From Helicobacter labacensis (GTDB lineage Bacteria > Campylobacterota > Campylobacteria > Campylobacterales > Helicobacteraceae): a DNA stretch of 64,000 nt. Position 1 is the first letter of the stretch. Every line of letters begins with the position of its first letter. Shown piece by piece: positions 25,948-34,995 of the stretch. The DNA is taken from positions 54,937 through 118,936 of the forward strand of contig NZ_QXQQ01000003.1 in NCBI RefSeq assembly GCF_003660285.1. Reading direction: 5' to 3'. The position numbers were made by a program, and so were the translations under genes. Below the pieces are notes generated by a model. That model saw only the letters and a program-made list of their open reading frames with translations. It had not been told where the DNA came from and ran no database searches.

Positions 25948-26475
25948 TTAGATGATTTTTTCCACTTGAGAGTAGAGAATCTCAATGAGGGTATTGCGCC
26001 CAAAGATCGAGACATTGAGTTTCAATTTGCGGTGTTGCACATCGTATTCTTCCACTGTCGCGGTAAAATTGGCAAAAGGTCCCTCAATGATGCGCACCAC
26101 CTCGCCCCTCTCATAATAAATTTTGGGCTTGGGCGCGGCGCGGTGAGTCATTTTCTCTAAAATATTGCCAATGTCTGCATCGCTTAGAGGCGTGGGCTTT
26201 TTGCTCTCTCCAATGAAACGGCTCACTCTGGGCAAAGATTGGATTTTATGCCATAACACCGTGTCTAAATCCACCTTGATAAACACATACCCGGGGTAAA
26301 GGGAGCGCTCAGTAACTTTATTTTTACTCTTTTTAGAGAGCTCGATCACATCCTCTGTGGGCACAATCACTTCTTGCACCCGATCCCCAATATTGTTTTC
26401 ACGCACCATGTTTTCAATGGCTTTCTTAACTGCCTGCTCACTGCCTGAATAGGTTTGAATCGCATACCATTCCAT
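25948..26475 (-). CDS. nusG: Transcription elongation/antitermination factor NusG
   Basis: A 175-residue protein: NGN domain (MEWYAIQTYSGSEQAVKKAI) that binds RNA polymerase, the LYPGYVFIK hallmark, and a C-terminal KOW domain (ERGEVVRIIEGPFANFTATV). I chose ATG 26475 with a G-rich site upstream over the TTG three bases earlier. Confidence 0.96.
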   Translation of the reverse strand: MEWYAIQTYSGSEQAVKKAIENMVRENNIGDRVQEVIVPTEDVIELSKKSKNKVTERSLYPGYVFIKVDLDTVLWHKIQSLPRVSRFIGESKKPTPLSDADIGNILEKMTHRAAPKPKIYYERGEVVRIIEGPFANFTATVEEYDVQHRKLKLNVSIFGRNTLIEILYSQVEKII

Positions 26476-26484
26476 CAAAACCCC

Positions 26485-26664
26485 CTATAGAATGCTAGCG
26501 ACAAAGGACGACAAAACAAAATCTATCAAAGCCAAAAATAAGGTGATGATGCTCACCACAACCACCACAGACACAAGGGCATTGCGAATCTGCTCCTTGA
26601 GTGGGAAGATCACCTTTGATAGCTCCTCTTTTGTCAATCTATACTGGGATAACCACTTTTTCAT
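26485..26664 (-). CDS. secE: Preprotein translocase subunit SecE
   Basis: A 59-residue single-span subunit of the Sec channel: a short amphipathic start (LTKEELSKVIFPLKEQIRNA) then one membrane helix (VSVVVVVSIITLFLALIDFV). The ATG at 26664 was chosen since longer versions would read into the tRNA gene. It is 9 bases before nusG, the conserved order. Confidence 0.93.
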   Translation of the reverse strand: MKKWLSQYRLTKEELSKVIFPLKEQIRNALVSVVVVVSIITLFLALIDFVLSSFVASIL

Positions 26665-26688
26665 TCCACCAACTTTCTCTTGCCACCA

Positions 26689-26764
26689 TGGCAGGTCAGG
26701 AGGGACTCGAACCCCCAACAATCGGTTTTGGAGACCGGTGCTCTACCATTGGAGCTACTGACCT
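26689..26764 (-). tRNA. tRNA-Trp (CCA)
   Basis: A cloverleaf with acceptor AGGTCAG/CTGACCT, the D-arm AGCTCCAATGGTAGAGC, anticodon loop with CCA, a T-arm GTTCGAGTC and an encoded 3' CCA. It lies between rpmG and secE as in other Helicobacter. Confidence 0.96.
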
Positions 26765-26783
26765 CTATCCCCCTCAAACGCCC

Positions 26784-26942
26784 CTAACTTTTGAGTTTGA
26801 CCTCTTTATGTGTGGTGCGTTTATTTTCCCTAGGGCAAAACTTTTTGAGCTCCAGTTTCTCCGTATTTGTCTTGGCATTCTTGGTTGTGCTGTAATTGAT
26901 TTCCGCACAATCTGCGCATTTCAAACCAACCTTGACTTTCAT
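26784..26942 (-). CDS. rpmG: Ribosomal protein L33
   Basis: A 52-residue protein beginning [20 protein letters not shown] and ending in a basic tail (HKEVKLKS). It keeps one CxxC pair (CADC) but only a single Cys in the second position (FCPREN), so it is intermediate between zinc-binding and zinc-free L33, as I recall for H. pylori. It starts 8 bases after tuf. Confidence 0.93.
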   Translation of the reverse strand: MKVKVGLKCADCAEINYSTTKNAKTNTEKLELKKFCPRENKRTTHKEVKLKS

Positions 26943-26950
26943 GCCCATCC

Positions 26951-28150
26951 CTACTCAAGGATTTTAGTAACCACACCCGCGCCCACGGTCTTACCCCCCT
27001 CACGGATGGCAAATTTTGTGCCCACTTCTAGCGCGATCGAGCTGATAAGCTCCACCACGATCTTAGTGTTATCCCCGGGCATGATCATCTCAGTGCCTTC
27101 AGGCAAGCTAATAGACCCCGTTACATCGGTAGTGCGCACATAGAATTGGGGGCGATAGCCATTAAAGAAAGGCGTGTGTCGCCCACCTTCCTCTTTGGAG
27201 AGAACATACACTTCGCCCTCAAATTTCTTATGGGGAGTGATGGATCCGGGTTTGCAAAGCACCATGCCTCTAAAGACTTCCTCTTTTTTAGTGCCTCTTA
27301 AAAGCACGCCCACATTATCCCCCGCTTCGCCTTTATCCAGCTCTTTTCTAAACATTTCCACGCCGGTAACCGTGGTTTTTTGGGTGTCTCTAATTCCCAC
27401 AATTTCTACTTCATCCCCAATTTTGACTACACCGCGCTCAATCCTGCCGGTTACTACGGTGCCCCGCCCTGCAATAGAGAAGACATCCTCTACGGGCATC
27501 AAAAAGGCTTTTTCCGTGTCGCGCTCAGGGGTGGGCACATGGTTGTCTACATGGTTCATTAAATCCAAGACTTTTTGACCCCATTCGCCGATATTACCAG
27601 ATTTGGCTTCTTCTAAGGCTTTGAGCGCGGAGCCGGCAATAATGGGAGTGTCATCCCCGGGGAAGTCATAAGCGCTCAAGAGTTCGCGCACTTCCATTTC
27701 TACGAGGTCTAAGAGTTCTTGATCGTCTACCATGTCCTGTTTGTTTAAAAACACCACAATATGGGGCACACCCACTTGGCGCGCGAGCAGAATGTGTTCG
27801 CGGGTTTGGGGCATAGGACCATCAGCTGCTGAGACAACCAAAATCGCGCCATCCATTTGTGCCGCACCGGTGATCATGTTTTTGACATAGTCGGCGTGTC
27901 CGGGGCAATCAACATGGGCATAGTGGCGGTTTTCTGTGGAGTATTCAATGTGAGAGGTGGCAATGGTGATGCCTCTTTCTTTTTCTTCGGGGGCGTTGTC
28001 AATATTGTCGTAGTCTTTGAGTTCGGCTAAACCTTTTAGGGATAGCACGGCAGAAATCGCTGCGCTCAAAGTAGTTTTACCATGGTCAACATGCCCGATG
28101 GTGCCCACATTGACATGGGGTTTGTTTCTTTCAAACTTTGCTTTTGCCAT
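26951..28150 (-). CDS. tuf: Elongation factor Tu
   Basis: A 399-residue GTPase that brings aminoacyl-tRNA to the ribosome. Visible are G1 (GHVDHGKTT), G3 (DCPGHADY), G4 (NKQD) and the switch I region with [12 protein letters not shown]. It is followed by rpmG, tRNA-Trp, secE and nusG and preceded by four tRNAs, a unit that probably is one long transcript. Confidence 0.98.
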   Translation of the reverse strand: MAKAKFERNKPHVNVGTIGHVDHGKTTLSAAISAVLSLKGLAELKDYDNIDNAPEEKERGITIATSHIEYSTENRHYAHVDCPGHADYVKNMITGAAQMDGAILVVSAADGPMPQTREHILLARQVGVPHIVVFLNKQDMVDDQELLDLVEMEVRELLSAYDFPGDDTPIIAGSALKALEEAKSGNIGEWGQKVLDLMNHVDNHVPTPERDTEKAFLMPVEDVFSIAGRGTVVTGRIERGVVKIGDEVEIVGIRDTQKTTVTGVEMFRKELDKGEAGDNVGVLLRGTKKEEVFRGMVLCKPGSITPHKKFEGEVYVLSKEEGGRHTPFFNGYRPQFYVRTTDVTGSISLPEGTEMIMPGDNTKIVVELISSIALEVGTKFAIREGGKTVGAGVVTKILE

Positions 28151-28194
28151 TTGCGCTCCTGTATATAAATTTTAAAGCCTATAGGGATAGCTAC

Positions 28195-28270
28195 TGGAGC
28201 CCATAAGCGGAATTGAACCGCCGACCTCTTCCTTACCAAGGAAGTGCTCTGACCCCTGAGCTATATGGGC
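28195..28270 (-). tRNA. tRNA-Thr (GGT)
   Basis: Acceptor GCCCATA/TATGGGC, anticodon loop TTGGTAA between CTTCC and GGAAG, T-arm with GTTCAATTC, and an encoded CCA. It lies 45 bases upstream of tuf. Confidence 0.96.
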
Positions 28271-28273
28271 AAC

Positions 28274-28350
28274 TGGAGCGGGAAACGGGACTCGAACCCG
28301 CGACCCTCAGCTTGGAAGGCTGATGCTCTAGCCAACTGAGCTATTCCCGC
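28274..28350 (-). tRNA. tRNA-Gly (TCC)
   Basis: Acceptor GCGGGAA/TTCCCGC, anticodon stem TCAGC/GCTGA around loop CTTCCAA, T-arm with GTTCGAGTC, and an encoded CCA. Three bases separate it from the neighbouring Thr tRNA. Confidence 0.96.
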
Positions 28351-28352
28351 GC

Positions 28353-28438
<86 letters not shown>

Positions 28439-28440
28439 GG

Positions 28441-28513
28441 AGCTGGCTAAGGGACTTGAACCCCCAACCTGCTGCTTACAAGGCAGCTGCTCTACCAATT
28501 GAGCTAAGCCAGC
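28441..28513 (-). tRNA. tRNA-Thr (TGT)
   Basis: Acceptor GCTGGCT/AGCCAGC, anticodon stem GCTGC/GCAGC around loop CTTGTAA. The 3' end reads CCG instead of CCA because it runs into tRNA-Tyr, so the terminal A must be added by the nucleotidyltransferase. It is the first gene of the cluster. Confidence 0.95.
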
Positions 28514-28555
28514 ACTAACACAAATTTTGATTATAATACTTTTTTTACCTATTTG

Positions 28556-29254
28556 TCAAGTAGCCATCTTTTCTAGCATATTGAAAACAAAACGCGCGCT
28601 GGTCTTTGCGCTTTGTTCTAAAAAGCGATCAAAATCCTGCGGGGCTTCTCCATTAGCGTTATCGCTCACACTGCGCAACACACAAAAGGGCACACCAAAA
28701 TTAGCGCACACAAAGCCCACGCTTGCTCCCTCCATCTCCACCACATCCGCCCCAAAATCGCGCACTAATTCTAGCTTACGCTCTTTGGAGCTGACAAATT
28801 GATCGCAGGTGGCGACCACCCCACTTTTGAGTTCTATACCTAAATCTTGGGCTACGCTTTGGGCTAGGGCGTTTAATTGGGGATCACTTTGCACAAATAC
28901 CGCGCTCTCAGGGATAAAGCCCAAAGGATGCCCAAAGGCGCATAAATTCACATCGGCTTGGCAGAGCTTGGTGCCTAACAAAAGGTCGTTAATTTGTAGG
29001 TGTGGTGCAAGCCCGCCAGCCACCCCACTAAAGATCAAAGCCTGCACCCCATAGCGCAATAACATCGTGCTAGCGGTGGTGGCGGCATGCACCTTGCCAA
29101 TCTTGCTATAGGCTAACACGATACGCATATCCTTAAAGGGGATCAAATAAAACACATTGCCCCCTATATTTTCCTGCGTATGCGCCCCAAAGAGGGCTAA
29201 AAAGGGGGCGATCTCCTCAGCCATCGCGCCCATCACACCGATGATTTTTTCCAT
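28556..29254 (-). CDS. mtnN: 5'-methylthioadenosine/S-adenosylhomocysteine/aminofutalosine nucleosidase
   Basis: A 232-residue hydrolase that cleaves adenine from methylthioadenosine, S-adenosylhomocysteine and, in Helicobacter, 6-amino-6-deoxyfutalosine (the MqnB step). The start IGVMGAMAEEI with its catalytic Glu, the FSGVAGGL block and VVEMEGASVGFVC (ribose-binding Met-Glu) with SDNA near the end are all in place. It complements mqnD, mqnE and mqnC elsewhere in the window, so it most likely works in menaquinone synthesis as well as in salvage. Confidence 0.95.
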   Translation of the reverse strand: MEKIIGVMGAMAEEIAPFLALFGAHTQENIGGNVFYLIPFKDMRIVLAYSKIGKVHAATTASTMLLRYGVQALIFSGVAGGLAPHLQINDLLLGTKLCQADVNLCAFGHPLGFIPESAVFVQSDPQLNALAQSVAQDLGIELKSGVVATCDQFVSSKERKLELVRDFGADVVEMEGASVGFVCANFGVPFCVLRSVSDNANGEAPQDFDRFLEQSAKTSARFVFNMLEKMAT

Positions 29255-29324
29255 ACTAATCCTTTGCCAGGCGCGTATTCTAACATGGTTTTTTTAAACT
29301 CTGAGTGTTGTTTTCATTTTGTGC

Positions 29325-29330
29325 TACAAT
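29325..29330 (+). promoter_or_regulatory. Likely -10 box (TACAAT) for ribBA
   Basis: TACAAT preceded by TGC (extended -10), 27 bases before the chosen ribBA ATG and in the gap to the divergent mtnN. It rules out use of in-frame starts farther upstream. Confidence 0.55.
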
Positions 29331-29356
29331 GGCGCGATCAATGCAAAAGGGATAGG

Positions 29357-30385
29357 ATGCAAGGCGTGTTAACAAGAGTGCAAGAGGCGATTGATGCCAT
29401 CAAACAGGGGCATTTGATTATTCTAATGGACGATGAAGATCGCGAAAATGAGGGAGATTTAGTGATGGCGGGCGAATTTAGCAACCCCGATAAAATCAAT
29501 TTCATGGCTAAACACGCGCGCGGATTGATCTGTGTATCGCTCACTAAGGAGCTTGCCCATCGCTTTGATTTGCAACCTATGGTGTCTCACAATGACTCTA
29601 AACATGAAACAGCCTTTACGGTCTCCATAGACGCGCGCCAAGCTAAAACCGGCATTTCTGCCTATGAGCGTTCTTTGACGATTGAACTGTTATGTCGTGA
29701 GAATACCAGCGCGCAAGACTTCGTGCGCCCGGGGCATATTTTCCCTTTAGTGGCTAAAGATGAAGGGGTGTTGGTGCGCACAGGGCATACGGAGGCGAGC
29801 GTGGATTTATGTAAATTAGCCGGATTAAAACCAGTGAGCGTAATTTGTGAGATCATGAAAGAAGATGGGTCTATGGCGCAACGCGGGGATAAGTTTTTGC
29901 TAGATTTTGCCCAAGAGCATCAACTTAAAATTTTGTATGTGTCCGATTTAGTCAGCTATCGTCTCCAAACTGAAAATCTCGTGCACCTTGTCTACAAAGC
30001 ACCGGCGTGCTTTATGGATTACCATTGCACTTACATTAAGCTTGTGGATCATCTCCAACGCGAACACCATGTTTACCAATTTGGCAACCCGGTTGTGCCT
30101 TTAGTGCGCTTCCATGTGGTGCAAAATGACTACGCCCTTTTGAGTCAGCCTGAGCAATATAACTTCTTTTTAAAAGCCCTAAAAACACTGCACGCTCAAG
30201 GGGGTTACCTCGTCTTCATTGATCCACAAGCCAAGACGGACACGATGAAAAGCTTTGGTGTGGGAGCGTTGATTTTAAAGAGTTTGGGTATTAGAGATTT
30301 TAAGCTCATCACTACGCAGGATAATCCCGAATATACGGCTTTGAGGGGCTTTGGTTTGAATCTGCTAGAGACTTTGCAACCTTAG
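29357..30385 (+). CDS. ribBA: 3,4-dihydroxy-2-butanone-4-phosphate synthase with degenerate GTP cyclohydrolase II-like half
   Basis: The first 200 residues form the DHBP synthase of riboflavin synthesis, with the acidic loop DDEDRENEGDLVMAGE and the catalytic RTGHTEASVDL. The C-terminal 140 residues align in length with GTP cyclohydrolase II, but the zinc site (Cys-x2-G...GEVFGSxRCDCG type) is missing; the same degeneration is known in Helicobacter RibBA. A separate ribA is therefore expected elsewhere. ATG 29357 has GGGATAGG immediately upstream. Total length is 342 residues. Confidence 0.93.
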   Translation: MQGVLTRVQEAIDAIKQGHLIILMDDEDRENEGDLVMAGEFSNPDKINFMAKHARGLICVSLTKELAHRFDLQPMVSHNDSKHETAFTVSIDARQAKTGISAYERSLTIELLCRENTSAQDFVRPGHIFPLVAKDEGVLVRTGHTEASVDLCKLAGLKPVSVICEIMKEDGSMAQRGDKFLLDFAQEHQLKILYVSDLVSYRLQTENLVHLVYKAPACFMDYHCTYIKLVDHLQREHHVYQFGNPVVPLVRFHVVQNDYALLSQPEQYNFFLKALKTLHAQGGYLVFIDPQAKTDTMKSFGVGALILKSLGIRDFKLITTQDNPEYTALRGFGLNLLETLQP

Positions 30386-30672
30386 CATTTGCAAGCCTTA
30401 TAGTTCTTGTGCTTTAGCTCCTTTAGGGCTTGACAAGAACTACTTACACCCATAGCACAAGCCTTTTTGTAGTATTGGCGCGCTTTTTCTTTGTCGGGCT
30501 TGACACCTTTGCCATGTGCATACATGATCGCCAAATTATTGTAAGCTGCAGGCTCCCCCATGTCTGCTGCCTTTAAATACGCTTCTGTGCTCCCCATATC
30601 CATTGCTTTTTGAAAATATTTTAAAGCCTTGTCATAGCCGTTTTGATCGTAAGCTTGGAGGTATAGATATTG
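30382..30672 (-). pseudogene. Remnant of a Sel1-repeat, Cys-rich (Hcp-type) protein
   Basis: An open minus-strand frame encodes two Sel1-like repeats, AYNNLAIMYAHGKGVKPDKE then KARQYYKKACAMGVSSSCQA. The paired Cys (C-x7-C) is typical of Helicobacter cysteine-rich proteins. Upstream the same frame continues (YDQNGYDKALKYFQKA) with no start codon and meets a TGA near 30675, so the 5' end including the signal peptide is lost. A short version from ATG 30603 is possible but would be cytoplasmic. The break coincides with the start of another gene fragment on the plus strand. Confidence 0.7.
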
Positions 30673-30929
30673 AGATCAAAGCCTTAGACCCGCAAAGTTG
30701 CATCATGGATTATTTGAGCAGCGATAGCAATGCGCTAAATGCTAGGCGTTTTCATAAAATCGTCTTATTAGATGAAGCGCGCGCTAAAGCCCTTTTGCCC
30801 AGTAGTGAGGTGTTATACCTAGCCGCTCCCCAAAAAGAGAGATTAGCGCGCGTGATAGAAAGCTGGGTTAAAGAGTTTGAGGGGGGGGAGTGGTTAGAGA
30901 AGAACTTCTTAAGCTCCAAGACACCTTAG
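30663..30929 (+). pseudogene. 5'-truncated gene fragment of unknown function ending at a G8 tract
   Basis: A plus-strand frame encodes about 88 residues (IDIEIKALDPQSCIMDYLSS, then NARRFHKIVLLDEARAKALL) with natural protein-like composition but no convincing start, since the frame emerges from the Sel1 remnant. Near its end lies a G8 tract. In the current phase it stops at 30929; one extra G would carry translation into VVREELLKLQDTLVTPFVSQ and on to a stop at 31039. I do not recognise the family. It may be a rearrangement scar or the tail of a phase-variable gene. Confidence 0.5.
30881..30888 (+). repeat. G8 homopolymer inside the gene fragment
   Basis: Eight G residues lie at the point where the reading frame would need +1 base to continue. 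Such tracts are the usual phase-variation elements of Helicobacter. Confidence 0.9.
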
Positions 30930-31065
30930 TTACGCCCTTTGTGTCCCAAAGATTGGACGCGATTGAGAATCATTGGCTAAAAATGCCTAGAATTATGCTA
31001 GTATTGGCGGTCGGTATTATCTCTTCAGGTCTATCGTAACACTGCTACCAAGAAAAGGTTACACC

Positions 31066-32949
31066 ATGAGCTTTAAAACCAAGATTTCTCTCACCTTTGC
31101 GGCGTTATTATTGGTGAGTTTTGCTACCATTGCGGGCATTCTGAGTTATAGACTCTACTCCAGAATGACCTTCTCAGCGCAACAAGATTTACAAGAAGCC
31201 GTAGAGATGCTCTCTTACTCTTTGAAAGGCTGGGACGATGCGATCAAAACCGCCCTTCTCAAAACCGCCACACAACTAGAAAAAATGGATTTACACGACA
31301 CCAAAACCATCCATAGCGTGTTGAATTATGTGCAATATGGCATGGATTCTACAGACATCCATATCGGGTTTGAAGATGGGAGTATCATCAAACTAGTGGG
31401 CAAAATCCCCACGGGTTACGATCCACGCGTGCGGGATTGGTATAAGGAGGCTAAGGCTAGTAGAAAGTTAGTGGTGAGCCACCCCTATGTGGATCTCTTC
31501 ACCAACCGCCTTGTGGTCTCTTATAGCATTGCGCTCTACCAAAATGGGGTGTTTAAGGGGGTGCTTGGCTCAGACATCCCTTTGACCTATGTAGAAGATG
31601 CAGCTAGAGAACATTCTATGGATCAAAAACGCATTTATTTTTTAGACCAGCAAAGTTTTATTCTAGGCTCTGGACCTCTAGAACAGGGCAAGCGTTTCTT
31701 GGATGTGTTTCCCGAGAAAAAAGGCATTTTCCAACAAATGCTAGCCAATAAGAGTGGCGTGATTGAAAGCGCGGTAGATGGGGTGCAGAAGTATTATGTT
31801 TATACCACCGTGCCCGGCTTTACTTGGAAAATCTTAGCCGTGTGTGATAAGGACTTCGCGCTCAAGGATTTGTATATCATCCAACACACGATTTTGCTTG
31901 TTTCTATTGTGGCTTTGGTGCTTTGTTTGGCATTGTTCTTTGTGATCGTGCATATTCTCTTCAAACCCCTCATCACCTTGACAAAACTCATCCAAGCGCT
32001 TTTGTCTAAAGAGGGCGATTTGACCGAAAGGGTTGTGGTCAAAGGTAAGGATGAAATCGCCACCATCTCTAAGAGTATCAACGCCTTTTTAGAAAAAACC
32101 CACAGCGTCATCTCCACGATCAAAAACAATAGCGCGCAAAACACCCAGATCGCGCGCACTTTGCAAGATAGCTCCACGGCGGTTTCTAACAACGCCAAAG
32201 AGGAGCAAGAACGCATCCAAGTGGTGGTGCGCGATGGAGAAAGCGTGGTAAGCCATATTTTAAGCGGGGCTGACAACGCAGCCAACAATAGCGACAATCT
32301 AGTGAATACCAGCCACACCTTAGGGGAAGTGCGTAGCCAAATTGAAGACTTTAGCAAGAATTTGAGCAATAACGCCCACTTGGGCGTGGAATACTCCAAT
32401 AGATTAGAGCGCGCCTCCCATGACACCCAAGAGATCAAAAAAGTGCTCACCATCATCGCCGACATCGCCGATCAAACTAATTTATTGGCTTTAAACGCTG
32501 CCATTGAAGCCGCACGGGCGGGCGAACACGGACGGGGTTTTGCGGTGGTCGCCGATGAGGTGCGCAAATTAGCCGAGAAGACTCAATCTAGCCTCAATGA
32601 GATCGACTCCACCATCACAGGCGTGGTACAAAGCGTAGATAACATCAGTAAAGATTTGCATAGCAACGCCCAAGAGATCGTCAAGGTTTCCCAAGCTGCC
32701 CACAATTTGCAAGAAGTGGTGGATGGCAATGTGCAGGGGATTCAAGGCATCATCAACACCACCATCCAAGACGCGCAAGCCTTTAAACAGGTCGCCCAAC
32801 TCACTAAAGACATCATGAGCGAAATCCAAAAGATCGGGGCGTTGAGCACTTCTAATCAAGAGAGCGTGCAAGCAGTCGCACAGGCAAGCATCTCTTTGAG
32901 TAAGACCGCCGATGTCTTTGACTATGAGCTCAATAAGTTTAAAGTCTAG
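31066..32949 (+). CDS. Methyl-accepting chemotaxis protein with Cache sensor (Tlp family)
   Basis: A 627-residue transducer with a membrane helix near residues 8-28 and a periplasmic dCache sensor (about 40-270) carrying the ligand-pocket stretch [14 protein letters not shown] second helix near 275-300 ([19 protein letters not shown]) is followed by HAMP and the signalling coiled coil. Its tip is the highly conserved [20 protein letters not shown] and [14 protein letters not shown]. It resembles H. pylori TlpA/TlpC in layout. The sensor ligand is unknown, but Cache domains with this motif often bind small organic acids or amino acids. There is no C-terminal methyl-esterase docking pentapeptide. 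Confidence 0.92.
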   Translation: MSFKTKISLTFAALLLVSFATIAGILSYRLYSRMTFSAQQDLQEAVEMLSYSLKGWDDAIKTALLKTATQLEKMDLHDTKTIHSVLNYVQYGMDSTDIHIGFEDGSIIKLVGKIPTGYDPRVRDWYKEAKASRKLVVSHPYVDLFTNRLVVSYSIALYQNGVFKGVLGSDIPLTYVEDAAREHSMDQKRIYFLDQQSFILGSGPLEQGKRFLDVFPEKKGIFQQMLANKSGVIESAVDGVQKYYVYTTVPGFTWKILAVCDKDFALKDLYIIQHTILLVSIVALVLCLALFFVIVHILFKPLITLTKLIQALLSKEGDLTERVVVKGKDEIATISKSINAFLEKTHSVISTIKNNSAQNTQIARTLQDSSTAVSNNAKEEQERIQVVVRDGESVVSHILSGADNAANNSDNLVNTSHTLGEVRSQIEDFSKNLSNNAHLGVEYSNRLERASHDTQEIKKVLTIIADIADQTNLLALNAAIEAARAGEHGRGFAVVADEVRKLAEKTQSSLNEIDSTITGVVQSVDNISKDLHSNAQEIVKVSQAAHNLQEVVDGNVQGIQGIINTTIQDAQAFKQVAQLTKDIMSEIQKIGALSTSNQESVQAVAQASISLSKTADVFDYELNKFKV

Positions 32950-32959
32950 CGGGTTTTGT

Positions 32960-32965
32960 TATAAT
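32960..32965 (+). promoter_or_regulatory. Likely -10 box (TATAAT) for the lipoprotein gene
   Basis: Perfect TATAAT eleven bases after the chemoreceptor stop. The in-frame ATG at 32964 lies inside this box, so translation must start at TTG 32988. Confidence 0.6.
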
Positions 32966-32987
32966 GCGCGTTTGTGAAGGAGCTAGC

Positions 32988-33794
32988 TTGAAACAGAAGT
33001 ATTTGTGGGGGGCGTTGTCTTTATGTGTGTTGTTGGGCGCGTGCAGTGTATATCAAGGCGCCGATGTCCCCACCGAGGTCAAAGAAAAAGCGGAGATTAA
33101 AAGGCTCAAGGCAGAGCAAAAACGCCATAAACACGATAAAAAAGCCCAAACAAGCCAAGAGGAGCAAAAACCCCAAGAGCCTCAAAAGCCCAAGATCGAT
33201 CCCATCAAGCAAGAGTTAGCACCCTTACAAGCCACGCTCGCGCAACTTAGCACTCTTGTAGAAGCCAACGCTAAGAAAATGCAGGATTTAGACAAACAGC
33301 TATCCCAACGCACCCCTCCGCCCAAACCTGATGAGAGTCCTGATGTGCTCTGGGAATCTGTCAACCCCATCCCCTCTGAAACTCCCAAGATCAAATCCAA
33401 GCACTTTTTGATGGGCTATGGGTTGAATAACACCACCACCAGTGGGGAAGAGGCTAGAGAGAGCGCGTATTTTAACGCAAGGCGCATGGTCGCTTTCTTC
33501 ATCTACCAAAAGTTCAGTTGGGCTTTGGACAGGAAACACCTCAAATCGGATAATTTGAAGAGTGTTTTACTTCTTTGCATTGACAAGGCGATCGACACCC
33601 CAGAGATTTTCAAAGAGAAGACCTTTTTTACCCTCTCCTCCTATGATAGAGTGGTCGCTCTTTTTGTGGTGGACACTAAGGTGCTAGATCGCATTAAAGA
33701 GCTCGTGCAATTACAATACACCTTCAGCTCCGCACAAAGACGCGTCATCGACAAATTGATCCACAGCATGCAAAGTGAGGATAGCTTGCACTGA
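32988..33794 (+). CDS. Lipoprotein with LPP20-like C-terminal domain
   Basis: A 268-residue protein starting at TTG with AAGGAG five bases upstream. The signal LWGALSLCVLLGAC ends in a lipobox. Then come a highly charged Lys/Glu/Pro/Gln-rich linker (about residues 30-85), a coiled-coil stretch (LATLAQLSTLVEANAKKMQ-like) and a C-terminal folded domain. That domain begins FLMGYGLNNTTTSGEEARES and resembles the LPP20 lipoprotein fold in its GxG...A....A pattern. It probably sits at the outer membrane. The LPP20 link is inferred from pattern only. It converges on the secreted protein gene at 33855. Confidence 0.65.
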   Translation: MKQKYLWGALSLCVLLGACSVYQGADVPTEVKEKAEIKRLKAEQKRHKHDKKAQTSQEEQKPQEPQKPKIDPIKQELAPLQATLAQLSTLVEANAKKMQDLDKQLSQRTPPPKPDESPDVLWESVNPIPSETPKIKSKHFLMGYGLNNTTTSGEEARESAYFNARRMVAFFIYQKFSWALDRKHLKSDNLKSVLLLCIDKAIDTPEIFKEKTFFTLSSYDRVVALFVVDTKVLDRIKELVQLQYTFSSAQRRVIDKLIHSMQSEDSLH

Positions 33795-33854
33795 GTTATC
33801 TGGGGGGGTCTGTGCTAGGTGATTTTTTTGACTTTGTCTCAAACCCCCCGCTTG

Positions 33855-34994
33855 TTAGTCTATGCAATATCCCCTATCAAAGCACTGCGCTTGCAATTTT
33901 TGCGTAAAGCCCGGCTCTAAGCTATCTAAAGAGAGGAGATGACGCTTTTTAGGATCGTCCCTGCTTTGGCGGTAAAAAATTAAAGTGCGCACCACCTGCC
34001 TATCTCCATTACTCCCCACTCTAAAGAATTGTTGGCTGAATTGGTGCAGGTAGAAAGTGCCTTCCACCAGCTTAAAAGTTACATAGAGCTTGGTGTAGAT
34101 ATTGTCTGCAGAAGTGTCGTATCGCCCCATCTCAAAGGTCAGGTAGGGGAATTTGTAGGCTAGGTCCACCTGCCCTTGTTGGATACAAAGGGTGCGGCTG
34201 AGTAATTTGCCATTGTGGCGAGTCAGCACACAGACAGAGCTAGGATTCTTGGGGTCATCTAAGTAGGTGGTGCGTTTGCTAAAGCTGTAGTGATCGTTAT
34301 CCGCGCTAAAAGAGAGCAAATCCTCTCTTTTAGTTTTATACTTGGGGGCACAGGGGCTAAAATCGCTAGAGTTAGGCGTATTGGAGCATGGACTAGAGGC
34401 GCTAGTGGGGTTGCTTGGCTGGTTTTGCAATTTCTTTAAGAGTTGGTCGTTGACATCGCCCATCGCGTAAGTCGTGTTCTCTTGTTCATAGAAAGTCTTG
34501 GGGGCTGCGCTAGGAAAAAGGGTGCTATCTAAAGCCTGTTTAGCGTAACGGGTGAGATAAAAAGTGCCCCTAATGTCCTTAAAAGCCAAAAGGGTTTGGG
34601 CGTGGGTGTTAGCCGTGGGGGTGTGTTGCGGGGTTTGGATCAATTTGATGAGTAGAGAATCCTGCGTGTTTTCCATGCTCAATTTTTCATAACCTTGCAA
34701 ACAAAAACCCTTGTAGAGTGTCTCTTTAAAGAGAATCCCCGTGCACACCACAGAGGGGCGGGTGTGATCTTTGGTGGCATTGATGACATAGAGTAGCATG
34801 TAATTTTGCTTGCCCACCACAAAGCTGTTCCCCGTAGCTTTAGAATAAAGAGTGTAGCTCCCCTCTTGGGAGTGCTTAAGCCCACGCACAAAATCCTCAG
34901 ACCACGACTTGACTTGATCGAGGGCTTGGAAATAGTCTAGGGCATGTGCGGGGAGGGTAGAGCAAAGTAAAGTGATGAGAATTTTTTTCCACAT
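33855..34994 (-). CDS. Secreted protein cotranscribed with a chemoreceptor, function unknown
   Basis: A 379-residue protein with a signal peptide (ILITLLCSTLPAHA). It seems to contain two copies of one beta-rich domain: each has a GNSFVVG/HYSFSKRTT-type strand, a SSVCVLTRHNG/PSVVCTGILF strand, a later GTFYLTRYAKQ/GTFYLHQFSQQ strand and Cys pairs. A Ser/Asn/Pro-rich linker (around 195-225) joins them. The start is one base after the stop of the chemoreceptor gene with AAGG upstream, so the two are translated from one message. It may be a periplasmic ligand-binding partner of that receptor (inference). No named family recognised. Confidence 0.62.
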   Translation of the reverse strand: MWKKILITLLCSTLPAHALDYFQALDQVKSWSEDFVRGLKHSQEGSYTLYSKATGNSFVVGKQNYMLLYVINATKDHTRPSVVCTGILFKETLYKGFCLQGYEKLSMENTQDSLLIKLIQTPQHTPTANTHAQTLLAFKDIRGTFYLTRYAKQALDSTLFPSAAPKTFYEQENTTYAMGDVNDQLLKKLQNQPSNPTSASSPCSNTPNSSDFSPCAPKYKTKREDLLSFSADNDHYSFSKRTTYLDDPKNPSSVCVLTRHNGKLLSRTLCIQQGQVDLAYKFPYLTFEMGRYDTSADNIYTKLYVTFKLVEGTFYLHQFSQQFFRVGSNGDRQVVRTLIFYRQSRDDPKKRHLLSLDSLEPGFTQKLQAQCFDRGYCID

Positions 34995-34995
34995 A

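Noticed and set aside
33790..33860. GGGGGG...CCCCCC inverted repeat between convergent genes as a terminator
   Set aside because: The arms are about 40 bases apart with no T-run after the second arm, so I did not call it.
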